Assembly: GCF_005780165.1 (NCBI RefSeq) | Contig: NZ_VAUV01000004.1 | Location: 1-64,000 of the forward strand | DNA from: Phragmitibacter flavus | Lineage (GTDB): Bacteria; Verrucomicrobiota; Verrucomicrobiia; Verrucomicrobiales; Verrucomicrobiaceae | Direction: 5' to 3' | Length of the DNA stretch: 64,000 bases | Shown here: positions 1 through 9,356 of the stretch, one piece after another | How positions within the stretch are numbered: the stretch's first letter is position 1 | How the letters are laid out: each line of letters opens with the position of its first letter | The notes under the pieces: model-generated | Database searches by the model: none | What the model was told of the DNA's origin: nothing | The model's input: the letters and a program-made list of their open reading frames with translations, nothing else | Position numbers and translations under genes: made by a program

Positions 1-124
1 TTTCGTCTCGTATTTCTCTCCACACGACTTCGCAGCCGTGCAGTTACACTCGACTACCATCAAGGAGCATCGACCTCGAAGACCTGGACTTTCACTGGTT
101 GGTTTCATGTTTTCATATGCGAAC

Positions 125-242
125 GGAGTGCGCCGCTCTGCGGCGCTTTGGATTGTCACTGTGCCCCCGACAACACGCCTCTCTGCCAATCGATCCACCC
201 AGTTCCGCCGCGCAAAAAAAGCGGTGCAGAGCCCCGCACTCC
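125..242. repeat. Long imperfect palindrome (hairpin element)
   Basis: The outer arms, 125-148 and 219-242, are inverted repeats of 24 bp that differ at about 4 positions. Both read GGAGTGCG...GCTCTGC...CGCTT outward to inward. The loop contains a second partial pairing (TTGGATTG against CAATCGATCC). The element ends 18 nt beyond the stop codon of the minus-strand epimerase gene, so it could form in that mRNA's 3' end. A half-copy sharing AAAGCGG...CCGCACTCC lies at 30804-30828. There is no U-tract, so it is not a canonical terminator. Bases 1-124 show nothing I can support. Confidence 0.6.
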
Positions 243-260
243 AAAAACTTGCGCCGTTCC

Positions 261-1238
261 TCAAAACGACGCCACCGTTTCCTGAAGACCTTCTCGCAGC
301 GCGTGTTCGGGAGTAAATCCCAGCACGTCACGCGCCCTGGCGACATCCGCACATGAATGCCGGATGTCTCCCGCGCGGAAATCGCGATGGATCACCTCCT
401 TGACCACTTTGCCCGTCTGCTCCTCAACCAGCGACTTCAACACCGCAAACAACTCAATCAAACTGGTCGCATTGCCCAAGCCCACATTAAAAACTGATCC
501 AAAAGCCCGTTCATCGTCAATCAACGCCGCCAGCAACAATGCCTGTGCCACATCGCGGACGAAACAAAAATCCCGCGTGTTCCCTCCATCCCCGTTGATG
601 AACACCTCACGCCCCGCCTTCATCGCGTCCACCCATTGGGGAATCACCGCCGCATAAGCACCATTGGGATCCTGACGCGGACCAAACACGTTAAAAAACC
701 TCAGTCCCACCACCTTCATGCCATAGCAATTCGACAGCACCTGCGCATCGATCTCGTTCATCCGCTTGCTGGCGGCGTAGGGACTCAAACAACGACCAAT
801 GCTCTCCTCCTTTTTGAAATCCAGCGAATCATCGCCATAGACCGCACTGCTGCTCGCATAACTTACCTGGACAACCCCCGCCTCTTTCGCTGCAAGAAAC
901 ACATTGAGCGTTCCCGTGGCATTGATGTCATGACACAAAGCCGGCTTGTCCAACGACAAAGGCACACTGCCCATGGCCGCGAGATGAATCACCCGCTCCA
1001 CCCCCGCCATCGCCGACGCCACCTGCTGCCTGTCCCGAATGTCCCCCGAAACCAACTCCGCATCCGATTTCAAATTCGCCTCTTTCCCCGTTGAAAAATC
1101 ATCAAAAACTCTCACCCGTTGGCCAACATCCAACAACTTTTCCACCACATGTGAACCAATAAAACCGGCTCCTCCGGTAACGAGCCATTGTTGGGGACGA
1201 GATACCAATACCTGCTGTTGAATCTGATAGGGGGTCAT
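261..1238 (-). CDS. UDP-N-acetylhexosamine C4-epimerase, WbpP-like (extended SDR)
   Basis: This is a 325-residue extended short-chain dehydrogenase that should interconvert UDP-GlcNAc and UDP-GalNAc, or the uronic-acid forms, in the cytoplasm. The glycine-rich NAD motif GGAGFIG is at residues 22-28 and the catalytic triad is in SSS 129-131 with YAASK 154-158. Long stretches resemble Pseudomonas WbpP from memory: GSVP, FNVFGxRQDPNGAYAAVIP, INGDG, and a short N-terminal leader before the Rossmann motif. I chose the ATG at 1238 because the longer frame would begin with TTG at 1247. It lies 28 bp downstream of an AlgD-like gene on the same strand, so the pair probably supplies precursors for a surface polysaccharide. 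Substrate specificity is inferred only. Confidence 0.85.
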   Translation of the reverse strand: MTPYQIQQQVLVSRPQQWLVTGGAGFIGSHVVEKLLDVGQRVRVFDDFSTGKEANLKSDAELVSGDIRDRQQVASAMAGVERVIHLAAMGSVPLSLDKPALCHDINATGTLNVFLAAKEAGVVQVSYASSSAVYGDDSLDFKKEESIGRCLSPYAASKRMNEIDAQVLSNCYGMKVVGLRFFNVFGPRQDPNGAYAAVIPQWVDAMKAGREVFINGDGGNTRDFCFVRDVAQALLLAALIDDERAFGSVFNVGLGNATSLIELFAVLKSLVEEQTGKVVKEVIHRDFRAGDIRHSCADVARARDVLGFTPEHALREGLQETVASF

Positions 1239-1266
1239 AACAAACAATCACTGAATCAATAAAGGC

Positions 1267-2568
1267 TTACCAACAAGCACCCTCATACTGCCACGGAAGG
1301 AGCTTTAGCTCATTCCATCCGTTCACATCCACCACATGCTGATCCGCCCTCGCGGCCGAGGCCAGTTCATCCGTGCGCGCGCATCGCTGGGATGCCACAA
1401 TTACATCGCAACGCGACAACACCTCACGCGGACTCTCGCACATCAGCTCCGTTAAATGCGGCATCCTCCTTTGAATCTCACTCGCATTGGCACCGATCAA
1501 CCTGGCCAAATTGAGCTGTGGATCATAGATGCTCAACTCGCACCCGTTCGCCAGCAATGCCTCCGCCACCGCCACCATCGGACTGCCACGCAAATCGTCC
1601 GTATCCGCCTTGAACGCCAGACCCAACAATCCGATCCGCGTTTTCCCCTTTCCAAGAATCAACTTCACCAATGCCTCCAGATGCGCCCGGTTGGTCGCCA
1701 GAGTATGACCAAGCAAAGGCAGTTCCACCCCAATCCCATCCGCAAAAGCATTCAGCGCGCTCACATCCTTCGGCAGGCACGACCCGCCAAAAGGCGTCCC
1801 CGGTCGCATGTAATACTTCGAGATGTTCAGCTTCGTGTCCGCACACACCACCTCCATCACGGTCTGCCCGTCCTCACCCAACTGCTTGCAAAGCCGGCCA
1901 ATTTCATTCGCAAACCCCACCTTCACCGCATGGAAATAATTGCACGCATACTTGATCATCTCCGCCGCCCGCCATCTCAACGCCGCCGGTTTGCCGCCCA
2001 GCAATTGTCGGGCCACGCCATCCGCTGGCGCAAGGCCATCAAACGTCCCGATCACCGCCAATGACGGATCACGGAAATCCTGAACCGCCGTCCCCTCACG
2101 CAAAAACTCCGGGCAATAATAAATCTTCACGCGCCCGCTCAAGCGCAGTTCCTCAAAAAACTCCGCCACCATCAACCCCGTGCTCCCAGGCAACATCGTG
2201 CTGCGAAAAATCAACACATGCTCCTTGCCGCTCGTCTTCAACGCTTCAGCGATCTGCCCGGAGACATGACGCACATAATCCAGATTCAACTCTCCCGAAG
2301 GCAATGAAGGCGTCCCCACACAAACAATCGACACCTGCGTCTCCGCCACTGCCGCCACCGCATCGGTCGTCGCCCGCAAAGCCCCATCCCTGACCGCCTT
2401 GGCAAGCAATTGATCCAATCCCGGCTCCACTATCGGCGAACGTCCCAGATTGAACGCCTCGATCTTTTCCTTTTGCACATCCACTCCGATCACTTCGTGA
2501 CCCGCCTCAGCAAGGCACGCCGACGTGACAGCTCCCACATATCCAAGGCCAAAAACACTTACTTTCAT
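1267..2568 (-). CDS. algD: GDP-mannose 6-dehydrogenase (AlgD-like)
   Basis: At 433 residues it almost matches Pseudomonas AlgD (436). AlgD performs the NAD-dependent double oxidation of GDP-mannose to GDP-mannuronate. The N-terminus carries the Rossmann motif FGLGYVGAV (6-14) followed by GHEVIGVDV and GKSPIVEPGL-like sequence (GRSPIVEPGL, 42-51), both AlgD hallmarks. The nucleophile cysteine is C264 in GGSCLPKDV, preceded by KYYMRPG as in AlgD. The C-terminus ends in GACW where AlgD ends in GICW. UDP-glucose 6-dehydrogenases share the fold but not this tail, so I favour GDP-mannose as substrate, although UDP-sugars cannot be excluded. It is directly upstream of the WbpP-like epimerase and probably co-transcribed. 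No alginate polymerase is visible in the window. Confidence 0.83.
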   Translation of the reverse strand: MKVSVFGLGYVGAVTSACLAEAGHEVIGVDVQKEKIEAFNLGRSPIVEPGLDQLLAKAVRDGALRATTDAVAAVAETQVSIVCVGTPSLPSGELNLDYVRHVSGQIAEALKTSGKEHVLIFRSTMLPGSTGLMVAEFFEELRLSGRVKIYYCPEFLREGTAVQDFRDPSLAVIGTFDGLAPADGVARQLLGGKPAALRWRAAEMIKYACNYFHAVKVGFANEIGRLCKQLGEDGQTVMEVVCADTKLNISKYYMRPGTPFGGSCLPKDVSALNAFADGIGVELPLLGHTLATNRAHLEALVKLILGKGKTRIGLLGLAFKADTDDLRGSPMVAVAEALLANGCELSIYDPQLNLARLIGANASEIQRRMPHLTELMCESPREVLSRCDVIVASQRCARTDELASAARADQHVVDVNGWNELKLLPWQYEGACW

Positions 2569-2657
2569 GATCCACTACACTCGTCGAAAATTTCTCCACA
2601 GCCGTTAAACACTCGCCCTCCATTACGCAACCATAGAATCATACAATCCTGTAGCAT

Positions 2658-3587
2658 TTATTGCGGTTGCCCCATCTCCTTTTCACGCCAAAGCCGCATC
2701 TCCCCAATCCTGATCCGCCCTTCATTCTCACCCGGCCGAAAGAAGCACACCAACTGCTCCACCTCATTCAAAACCGCCTCATCATTTTCAGCAAACCTCA
2801 TCATCAATCGATTTGTCCCTGGCTGCAATTCCACCTCTCCGTTGATGCGCCCACCATTCCTGCCATCAATGCGCAAACCCATCTTCACCGCCGCATCACC
2901 CTTCCCCATCCACTCATACTCCGCTTCGATCCCGGCATAGTCAGACCAGTCCCCACCAAATCCCGGTCGGCGCAAACTCGACCACTTTCCTGCAACCAAC
3001 TCCAGCACCAAATCATCGCCATCTCCCCGAACCACCCCATCCACCTCGCGCTGCCACAGACCCACCGGCCCCTGCCCACCCTGCGAACCTATCACCGGCA
3101 ATAACTCCCGTTGAGCCGTCTCCAATTGAACCCGCTCCACCAATGGCCACCAGGCCGGAACCGAGGTCATCAGCGCCAAAGGCAACACCCAGCCGCCCCA
3201 ACTTCGCCTCGCATAAGTCAACGCTCCGCCCAACGCCCCCAATCCATTGACGAACACATCGTGACCATCAAAGGTTCTCCCCGTAAACAACTGCAACATC
3301 TCCGCCCCCGCCCCTGCCACCGCCACCAGCAACACCGCCTCCATCAGACTTCCCCAACTCACCTTTCGGCGCTGCCAGCTTAACCAGCCCAGCGCCACTC
3401 CCGCCGCCACCGGCCAGTGCAACACATTCAACCACAAAGCCTTCCCCCCTTCACGCCAGTCTCCAGGCAAAGGCATCACGCACAATCCCAACACCACCGC
3501 CCCCAACGCCAGCCACAGCCACGACACAACTCGCCGACCCCTGAGTCCTGAATTGCCAGTCGGTCTATGCTTCGAAGAATCTCCCAT
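2658..3587 (-). CDS. VanZ-like membrane protein with extracytoplasmic C-terminal domain
   Basis: About 309 residues. The N-terminal part (residues ~20-150) has four or five hydrophobic helices. It contains LNVLHWPVAAGVALG and the VanZ-type signature EMLQLFTGRTFDGHDVFVNGLG, in which E, Q, G and the D-N pair are typical. Residues ~170-309 look like a soluble beta-rich domain with alternating W/Y and charged residues, resembling carbohydrate-binding folds found beside exported glycan genes. I chose the ATG at 3587 because the longer frame would overlap the divergent aldehyde dehydrogenase gene and has low-complexity, uncharacteristic sequence. It is the first gene before algD on this strand, which suggests a link to polysaccharide assembly or surface anchoring. 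VanZ function outside teicoplanin resistance is poorly known. Confidence 0.7.
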   Translation of the reverse strand: MGDSSKHRPTGNSGLRGRRVVSWLWLALGAVVLGLCVMPLPGDWREGGKALWLNVLHWPVAAGVALGWLSWQRRKVSWGSLMEAVLLVAVAGAGAEMLQLFTGRTFDGHDVFVNGLGALGGALTYARRSWGGWVLPLALMTSVPAWWPLVERVQLETAQRELLPVIGSQGGQGPVGLWQREVDGVVRGDGDDLVLELVAGKWSSLRRPGFGGDWSDYAGIEAEYEWMGKGDAAVKMGLRIDGRNGGRINGEVELQPGTNRLMMRFAENDEAVLNEVEQLVCFFRPGENEGRIRIGEMRLWREKEMGQPQ

Positions 3588-3697
3588 GGGATGATGCCAA
3601 CCTACCCCCCCACCCTCCAAGCGCAACCCATCCCTCGCAAAGCATTCTCCCCTCGCGATCAACCCCGCGCAAACCCTCCCTTCCCAACGTTTTCTTA

Positions 3698-5161
3698 ATG
3701 GTTCCCATGAAAAAACTCCACGCCCCTCATCTTCTCCGTTCCGAATGCTACATCGACGGCTCATGGCAGCAGTCCGACTCAGGCTCGACCATCGCCGTCA
3801 CCAATCCCTCTACCCAATCGCTCATCGGTCATGTTCCCTCCATGGAAAAAGCCGAAGCCAACCGCGCCATCGAAGCCGCCTACCGCGCCCTCCCATCCTG
3901 GCGCGACACTCCGGCTCAAGATCGCGCCACCATCCTGCGCCGCTGGTTCAACCTCATCATCGGGCACCAGGATGATCTCGCCAGCATCATGACCGCCGAA
4001 CAAGGCAAACCCCTCGCTGAATCCAAGACCGAAATCACCTACGCCGCCTCCTTCATCGAATGGTTCGCCGAACAGGCCAAACGCACCTACGGCGACACCA
4101 TCCCCTCCAAAAGCAAAGGCAGCCGACTCATCACCATCAAACAACCCGTCGGTGTCTGCGCCGCCATCACCCCGTGGAACTTCCCCGCTGCCATGATCAC
4201 CCGCAAAGCCGGTGCCGCCCTCGCCGCCGGATGCACCATGGTCGTCAAACCCGCCAGCCAAACTCCGCTCTCCGCGCTCGCTCTTGCCGTGCTCGCCGAA
4301 GAGGCTGGTGTTCCCGACGGCGTCCTCTCCGTCATCACCGGCGACTCTTCTGAGATCGGCAAAGCCTTCACCTCCAGCCAACTCGTCCGAAAACTCACCT
4401 TCACCGGCTCCACCAAAACCGGCGCCGCCCTCATGCGCGACTGTGCCAACACCATAAAAAAAGTTTCGCTCGAACTCGGCGGCAACGCCCCCTTTATTGT
4501 TTTTGATGATGCCGACCTCGAAGCCGCTGCCGAGGGCGTCATCCAATCAAAATTCCGCAACACCGGCCAGACCTGCGTGTGCGCCAACCGCATCTTCATC
4601 CACGACACCATCTACGAAAAATTCACCCACCTACTCGCCGCCAAAATCGCTGAACTGAAAGTCGGCGACGGCTTCGAACCCGACATCACCCAAGGCCCCC
4701 TCATCAACATCGAGGCTGTAGAAAAAGTCGAATCCCTCCTCGCCGACGCTACTTCCAAAGGAGCCACGATTGCCGTCGGCGGCCGTCGCCATGCCAAAGG
4801 CGGCACCTTCTTCGAACCCACCCTGCTCACCGAAGCCACCTCCGACATGCAACTCGCGCAGGACGAAATCTTCGGCCCCGTCGCCCCCCTCTTCCGTTTT
4901 CAAAACGAAGCCGAAGTCATCGCCATGGCCAACGACACCGAATACGGCCTTGCCGCCTATTTCTACAGTCGCGACATCGGCCGCATCTGGCGCACCGCCG
5001 AAGCCCTCGAATGCGGCATGGTCGGCATCAACACCGGCATCATCTCCACCGAAACCGCCCCCTTTGGCGGCATCAAACAATCCGGCATTGGTCGCGAAGG
5101 TTCACACGAAGGCATCGAAGAATATTTAGAAAGCAAATACCTCAACCTCTCCGGCCTGTAA
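3698..5161 (+). CDS. gabD: NAD(P)-dependent succinate-semialdehyde dehydrogenase family protein
   Basis: A 487-residue aldehyde dehydrogenase of the GabD type, oxidising succinate semialdehyde to succinate in GABA and related catabolism. Visible motifs are TPWNFP (158-163) in the cofactor site, FTGST (235-239), the general base E259 in LELGG, and the nucleophile C293 in NTGQTCVCANR. The second cysteine two residues on (C295) matches GabD enzymes, where this pair can form a redox-regulated disulfide. Two in-frame ATGs exist. The one at 3707 (MKKLH) fits the family N-terminus better, and neither has a strong ribosome binding site. It is divergent from the VanZ gene, and no GABA transaminase is nearby, so the physiological substrate is unsettled. 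Confidence 0.85.
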   Translation: MVPMKKLHAPHLLRSECYIDGSWQQSDSGSTIAVTNPSTQSLIGHVPSMEKAEANRAIEAAYRALPSWRDTPAQDRATILRRWFNLIIGHQDDLASIMTAEQGKPLAESKTEITYAASFIEWFAEQAKRTYGDTIPSKSKGSRLITIKQPVGVCAAITPWNFPAAMITRKAGAALAAGCTMVVKPASQTPLSALALAVLAEEAGVPDGVLSVITGDSSEIGKAFTSSQLVRKLTFTGSTKTGAALMRDCANTIKKVSLELGGNAPFIVFDDADLEAAAEGVIQSKFRNTGQTCVCANRIFIHDTIYEKFTHLLAAKIAELKVGDGFEPDITQGPLINIEAVEKVESLLADATSKGATIAVGGRRHAKGGTFFEPTLLTEATSDMQLAQDEIFGPVAPLFRFQNEAEVIAMANDTEYGLAAYFYSRDIGRIWRTAEALECGMVGINTGIISTETAPFGGIKQSGIGREGSHEGIEEYLESKYLNLSGL

Positions 5162-5269
5162 CTCTCAACCGTAACAGACGACTTAAGTCGCTCCATACCA
5201 AGCGAAATTGTTTGGCAAATCTCCGCCCCATCTTCAACCCGATCCAATCCGTAATGCTAACAAGCCATT

Positions 5270-5929
5270 TTATAGGTTCGGATTGCTATGGAAGCCGATT
5301 CCTTCAAACATTACGTTGCTCCACTTTTCCTTCTCGGCCATTTGACGAATTCGGTCGCTCACAAAAAGCTTGGTCGTGCCACAAACCATCGTTCGCGGAT
5401 GCTCTGAAACAAGGTCACGTCCGCTCCAGGTATCCTTGCGATAAATAAACGGTCTTGGTGGCCATGGCTTGGGATATGGCCGGAGGATCGGTTTCCCGTC
5501 AACATTGATGGGAACGTTCATGGCTCTCCAGTCCGGAACCAATTCTGGCGGCGCCTCTAACACAAAATAACGAGGTGCGTCGGCAAGCTTGGCCCTGCAG
5601 CCCGCAATGCTCTCAATCGGAAATTCGGTAATATCGAGAATCTCAACACCTTCTCTCTCCAGCGCCGAAATGACTCGCTCACTAACAAACTGGCTCACAT
5701 AGCCCCCTCCATTCATCAAAAAGTCGGGCCACTTACTCCCAAAGTCTCCAATATGTATCCCCGGCTTGAAGCCACTGATTCGAGTGAATTCTTCATGCCT
5801 TTCCCGCGCGATCTCGGGGATAAATGTCTTTCGGTCGGGTAACGGCGTGTAACCACTCGCGTATGCAAAGCGCCTGCCGTCCGTTTCAGCGGACATGCGA
5901 AACAGATTGGGAAGATTGCAAGTCATCAT
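5270..5929 (-). CDS. Hypothetical protein, possible Imm11/Imm43-type (DUF1629-like) immunity protein
   Basis: 219 residues, no signal peptide and no membrane segment. The middle has YVSQFVSERVISALEREGVE and the C-terminal part has TKLFVSDRIRQMAEKEKW followed by a short aromatic end. This 'F-V/I-S-(E/D)-R-(I/V)' helix pattern recalls DUF1629/Imm11 or Imm43 immunity proteins, but I cannot confirm that without a profile search. I chose the ATG at 5929 because GGGGT lies just upstream; the longer frame starts with GTG. The gene is AT-richer than its neighbours and stands alone, which fits an acquired orphan immunity gene. No toxin gene is adjacent. The 205 bp upstream (5945-6150) show no gene. 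Confidence 0.55.
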   Translation of the reverse strand: MMTCNLPNLFRMSAETDGRRFAYASGYTPLPDRKTFIPEIARERHEEFTRISGFKPGIHIGDFGSKWPDFLMNGGGYVSQFVSERVISALEREGVEILDITEFPIESIAGCRAKLADAPRYFVLEAPPELVPDWRAMNVPINVDGKPILRPYPKPWPPRPFIYRKDTWSGRDLVSEHPRTMVCGTTKLFVSDRIRQMAEKEKWSNVMFEGIGFHSNPNL

Positions 5930-6150
5930 GTTACCCCATAGCACGCCAATCCATGGTTATGAAGGTTAACATTGTCCTGTCCCATCCACATTTGAAGACA
6001 TTTCTAATGCGGCCTCGTCCAGCTTCCCACAATAAAAACGGATTTGGCATCACGATTTCAAGCACCCAGCGAGAGCCTTTGCGCACCCTCCACAAACTCT
6101 TTCCCACCCCTCGTAAACTCTCTCGCTGGTCCGTCGCTTCTCACCCCACC

Positions 6151-6843
6151 TCAGCAAGCCGCCCCACCGGCATCATCCACGCCGTAATACTTCTCGCCGA
6201 TCACAATCTTTGGCCGGCCATTCTTCACCCGCCATTGATTGCTGTCGCGCAGGGAGAAAATGCACCCGCAATACTCCTGCATGTAAAACTGCTCGCGTTT
6301 GGAAATCTCCAACATCCTCGCCGCGCCGCCGCCTTTGCGCCAGTTGAAGGTCCAGTAGCTGACCCCCTCATACTTCGCCGCCGCCCGCTCCCCGCAGCCA
6401 TTGATCTGCGCCATGTTTTTCCAACGCGAAATTCCCAGGCAACTGGTGATCACCGGAAACCCATGCTCATGCGCATACAACGCCGTGCGCTCAAACCGCA
6501 TGTCAAAACACATCGTGCAACGCGCCCCCTTCTCCGGCTCCCACTCCATCCCTTTGGCCCGCTTGAACCAGTTGTCGGAATCATAATCCGCATCCACAAA
6601 CTCGATCCCGTGCTTCTCGGCAAAGCGGATATTCTCCTGTTTGCGTAAATCATACTCCTGCCGCGGATGGATGTTCGGATTGTAAAAATAGATCGTCATC
6701 TCCACCCCGGATGCATGGATCGCCTCCATCACCTCCCCCGAACACGGCGCACAACAGGAATGCAGCAGCACCTTTTTCGCCCCATTGGGAGGGGTCAAAA
6801 CTGGGCGCTCAATTTGAGTCGTGACTGGGGCCGCATCGGACAT
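6151..6843 (-). CDS. queH: Epoxyqueuosine reductase QueH
   Basis: 230 residues, of which the first ~22 are a non-conserved leader. It catalyses the last step of queuosine synthesis in tRNA, reduction of epoxyqueuosine, with iron-sulfur chemistry. The metal ligands are visible as C30/C31/C34 in HSCCAPCS, C108/C111 in CTMC, and C191/C193 in EYCGC. The family sequences [16 protein letters not shown] and [10 protein letters not shown] are also present. It is the QueH (DUF208) type, not the cobalamin-dependent QueG type. It reads away from the + strand lipoprotein gene at 6937, and no other queuosine genes are in the window. Confidence 0.92.
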   Translation of the reverse strand: MSDAAPVTTQIERPVLTPPNGAKKVLLHSCCAPCSGEVMEAIHASGVEMTIYFYNPNIHPRQEYDLRKQENIRFAEKHGIEFVDADYDSDNWFKRAKGMEWEPEKGARCTMCFDMRFERTALYAHEHGFPVITSCLGISRWKNMAQINGCGERAAAKYEGVSYWTFNWRKGGGAARMLEISKREQFYMQEYCGCIFSLRDSNQWRVKNGRPKIVIGEKYYGVDDAGGAAC

Positions 6844-6936
6844 TCCCCATCCATACCTCCAATCTCCCTCCGAATCAAGCCTCCACCACAGTTGCCAAAC
6901 CTGCCCATCTGCCTTTCAATCATCCCATTCCCTGCG

Positions 6937-8457
6937 ATGCGCTCCACGCTCCCCTTTCTCCTTTTTGCCCTTTTCCTGTCGACCGCCTGTCAGTCGACCA
7001 CGGAAAAAGCCGACCGCCCATCCCATCGACAGCAGGCCGCACTCGCCCAGTGGCTCAAACGCGCCGCTCATGCCGATCGCCGCAACGACGACGAAGCCCT
7101 CCGACGCGCCACCGCCAAAGTCGCCGAACTGTGGCGCGAAAATCCCTCCGCCCCCACCGGCAGCTTCAAGCTTGAAGTCGACTCCGGCCCGCACAAAACC
7201 GCCCATCCCTATTATTTCCAACACTATCGACCCGCCGACACCAGCAGCGTCAGCGGCATGAACACCCGTTACACCCGCGACGGCATTGGAACGCCACTCA
7301 TAGGAATTCGCACCTTCGCCGAGGACGACCCTCTGGCCCAATACCATCCCGAAGAAGGCATCGAACGCGCCGTCACCGCCGTCCTCGATTTCCCCCAACC
7401 CCATCAGGCCAAACTCACCTTCTACGATCCAGGAAAAACTCTGAAAGTTTCAGGCCAGCCGCTCGCCGCCGACTTCACTGCCCCCCTCAGCAATGCTCTT
7501 GGCGATCCCGGTCGCATGCGTCGACTTGGCCTCATCGGCCTCCTTCGTTCCGACAACCCCAACCTCAAAGCCGGCTTCCTTCTCACTCAACCCTACGATC
7601 CCCAGAAAACCCCGCTCATCCTCGTCCACGGCCTCCTCTCCAACCAGAGCGCCTGGCGCAACGTCGCCAACGACCTCATCGCCGACCCAAAAATCCGCGC
7701 CCGATATCAGATCTGGTTCTACCACTACCCCACCGGCAACCCCGTCCTCCTCTCAGCCGAAGTTTTCCGTCGCAACCTCAATCAGCTCCGCCGCGACCTC
7801 AACCCCAGTCAGCATGATCCCGCCATGCGCCACAGCGTGGTCATTGCCCACAGCATGGGCGGACTGCTCAGCAAAACGCTCATCACCACCACCGACGACA
7901 AACTCTGGAAACGCGCCTTCACCATCAGCACCGAAGAGCTGCGTCTCGATGCCAAAAACCGCCAATTGCTCGTCGACAGCTTCCAGTGGAAAGCCCGGCC
8001 CGACGTCAAACGCATCATCTATGTCGCCGTTCCCCATCGCGGCAGCACCCTCGCCACCAGCTTCCCTGCCCGGCTCATCCAACGGCTCATCCGCCTTCCC
8101 GAAACCCTCCTCAGCGTTACCGCTGACCTCATCGCATTGGATGCCGATGCCCTCACTGAAGAAGCCCTTCAAACCGTCGAAAGCCTGAGCCTCAGCAGCA
8201 TCCACAACCTCTCCCCAAACGATCCCCTCCTCCATTCTCTCAACGAACTTGAAACCGCCCCTTGGGTTCGCCGCCACAGCATCATCGGCAATCGCGGCCG
8301 CAAAGGCCCCCTTGAGAAAAGCAGCGATGGCGTCGTCCCCTACACCAGTAGTCACCTCGAAGGCGTCGATTCCGAAGTCATTGTCCCCGGTGACCACGGT
8401 GCCTACAAAACCCCCGAAGCCCTCGCCGAAATCATGCGTATCCTCCAACTCCCCTGA
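6937..8457 (+). CDS. Lipoprotein alpha/beta hydrolase (putative lipase/esterase)
   Basis: 506 residues from the ATG at 6937. The N-terminus is a lipoprotein signal with lipobox LSTAC (acceptor Cys at 18), so the enzyme is probably tethered to a membrane facing the periplasm. The hydrolase fold starts near residue 225 with LILVHGLLS (oxyanion-hole region, His231-Gly232). The nucleophile elbow is AHSMGG with Ser306. A C-terminal VPGDHGAY segment offers a plausible catalytic histidine, with aspartates nearby. Residues ~25-220 are a beta-rich N-terminal domain I do not recognise. A longer frame from 6667 overlaps queH and would bury the signal peptide. The substrate is unknown. The PIG-L gene follows 47 bp downstream on the same strand. 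Confidence 0.8.
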   Translation: MRSTLPFLLFALFLSTACQSTTEKADRPSHRQQAALAQWLKRAAHADRRNDDEALRRATAKVAELWRENPSAPTGSFKLEVDSGPHKTAHPYYFQHYRPADTSSVSGMNTRYTRDGIGTPLIGIRTFAEDDPLAQYHPEEGIERAVTAVLDFPQPHQAKLTFYDPGKTLKVSGQPLAADFTAPLSNALGDPGRMRRLGLIGLLRSDNPNLKAGFLLTQPYDPQKTPLILVHGLLSNQSAWRNVANDLIADPKIRARYQIWFYHYPTGNPVLLSAEVFRRNLNQLRRDLNPSQHDPAMRHSVVIAHSMGGLLSKTLITTTDDKLWKRAFTISTEELRLDAKNRQLLVDSFQWKARPDVKRIIYVAVPHRGSTLATSFPARLIQRLIRLPETLLSVTADLIALDADALTEEALQTVESLSLSSIHNLSPNDPLLHSLNELETAPWVRRHSIIGNRGRKGPLEKSSDGVVPYTSSHLEGVDSEVIVPGDHGAYKTPEALAEIMRILQLP

Positions 8458-8468
8458 CGCATTTTATC

Positions 8469-8494
8469 TATCCTTTAGCCCTTATCCTTTAGCC
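8469..8494 (+). repeat. Short direct repeat TATCCTTTAGCC x2
   Basis: The 12-mer TATCCTTTAGCC occurs at 8469-8480 and again at 8483-8494, two nucleotides apart, in the 47 bp between the hydrolase and the PIG-L gene. It could be a protein-binding site or simple slippage. No function is visible. Confidence 0.4.
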
Positions 8495-8504
8495 TTTCTT
8501 TTTC

Positions 8505-9356
8505 ATGCTCTTCCGCCATTCCCACGCCGACCTTTTCGTCCCCGATCAATGCGACCCCGCCCAAGCCTTCGCCCGCGTCACCCACCTCGGCATCGTCAGC
8601 CATCAGGACGACCTCGAAATCGCCGCCTACCACGGCATCACCGAATGTTTCCGCCGCAACGACCAATGGTTCGGCGGTGTCGTCGTCACCAACGGCTCGG
8701 GCAGTCCCCGCAAAGGTGCCTACAGCCATTACACCGATGAAGAAATGCAGGACGTTCGCAAACAGGAACAGCGCAAAGCCGCCTTCGTTGGAGAATACAG
8801 CGTCATGGTTCAACTGGGGTATCCCAGCGAAGACGTCAAACACACCCGCCACGACGACGTCTCCTCCGACCTCCTCAAAATCCTCCAACTCTGCCAGCCC
8901 CGCTTCGTCTATCTTCACAATCCCGCCGACCGACACGACACTCACGTCGCCACCTTCCTGCGTTGTCTTGAAGCCCTTCGCCAGCTTCCCAAACAAGCGC
9001 GTCCGCAAAAAGTCTACGGCTGCGAAGTCTGGCGCAAACTCGACTGGCTGCTCGCCCAGGACAAAGAGATGCTGTGGGTCGATCAATACCCTCATCTCAT
9101 CGGTGCCCTGCTCGCCGTTTTCGATTCCCAAATCAGTGGCGGCAAACGTTACGACCTTGCCGAAGAAGGCCTGCGTCGCGCCAACGCCACTTACTTCGAC
9201 TCCCACACCACCGACAACACCAACGCCCTCACCTACGCCATGGATCTCACCCCGCTGATCCAGGACGACACCCTCGATCCCGAAACCTACACCACCGCCT
9301 ACATCGACCGCCTCAAGGACGACGTCCAGCAACGCCTGCGCCGCTTTCAACCGTGA
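8505..9356 (+). CDS. PIG-L/LmbE family deacetylase
   Basis: 283 residues. PIG-L enzymes are zinc-dependent N-deacetylases of GlcNAc-type substrates. The first metal motif is SHQDDLE at residues 32-38 (His33, Asp35, Asp36). Most family members have AHPDDxE, so Gln34 replaces the usual proline. The second site is DRHDTHVA (His144, His147). NGSGSPRKG and YTDEEMQDVRKQEQRKAA correspond to the conserved region between them. There is no signal peptide, so it is cytoplasmic. The stop codon lies inside the first arm of the hairpin array at 9353-9533. The precise substrate is unknown; mycothiol-type or glycan-precursor deacetylation would be typical. Confidence 0.85.
   Translation: MLFRHSHADLFVPDQCDPAQAFARVTHLGIVSHQDDLEIAAYHGITECFRRNDQWFGGVVVTNGSGSPRKGAYSHYTDEEMQDVRKQEQRKAAFVGEYSVMVQLGYPSEDVKHTRHDDVSSDLLKILQLCQPRFVYLHNPADRHDTHVATFLRCLEALRQLPKQARPQKVYGCEVWRKLDWLLAQDKEMLWVDQYPHLIGALLAVFDSQISGGKRYDLAEEGLRRANATYFDSHTTDNTNALTYAMDLTPLIQDDTLDPETYTTAYIDRLKDDVQQRLRRFQP

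Noticed and set aside
5171-5192. CGACTTAAGTCG palindrome after gabD as a terminator
   Set aside because: No loop and no U-tract; too short to support a call.
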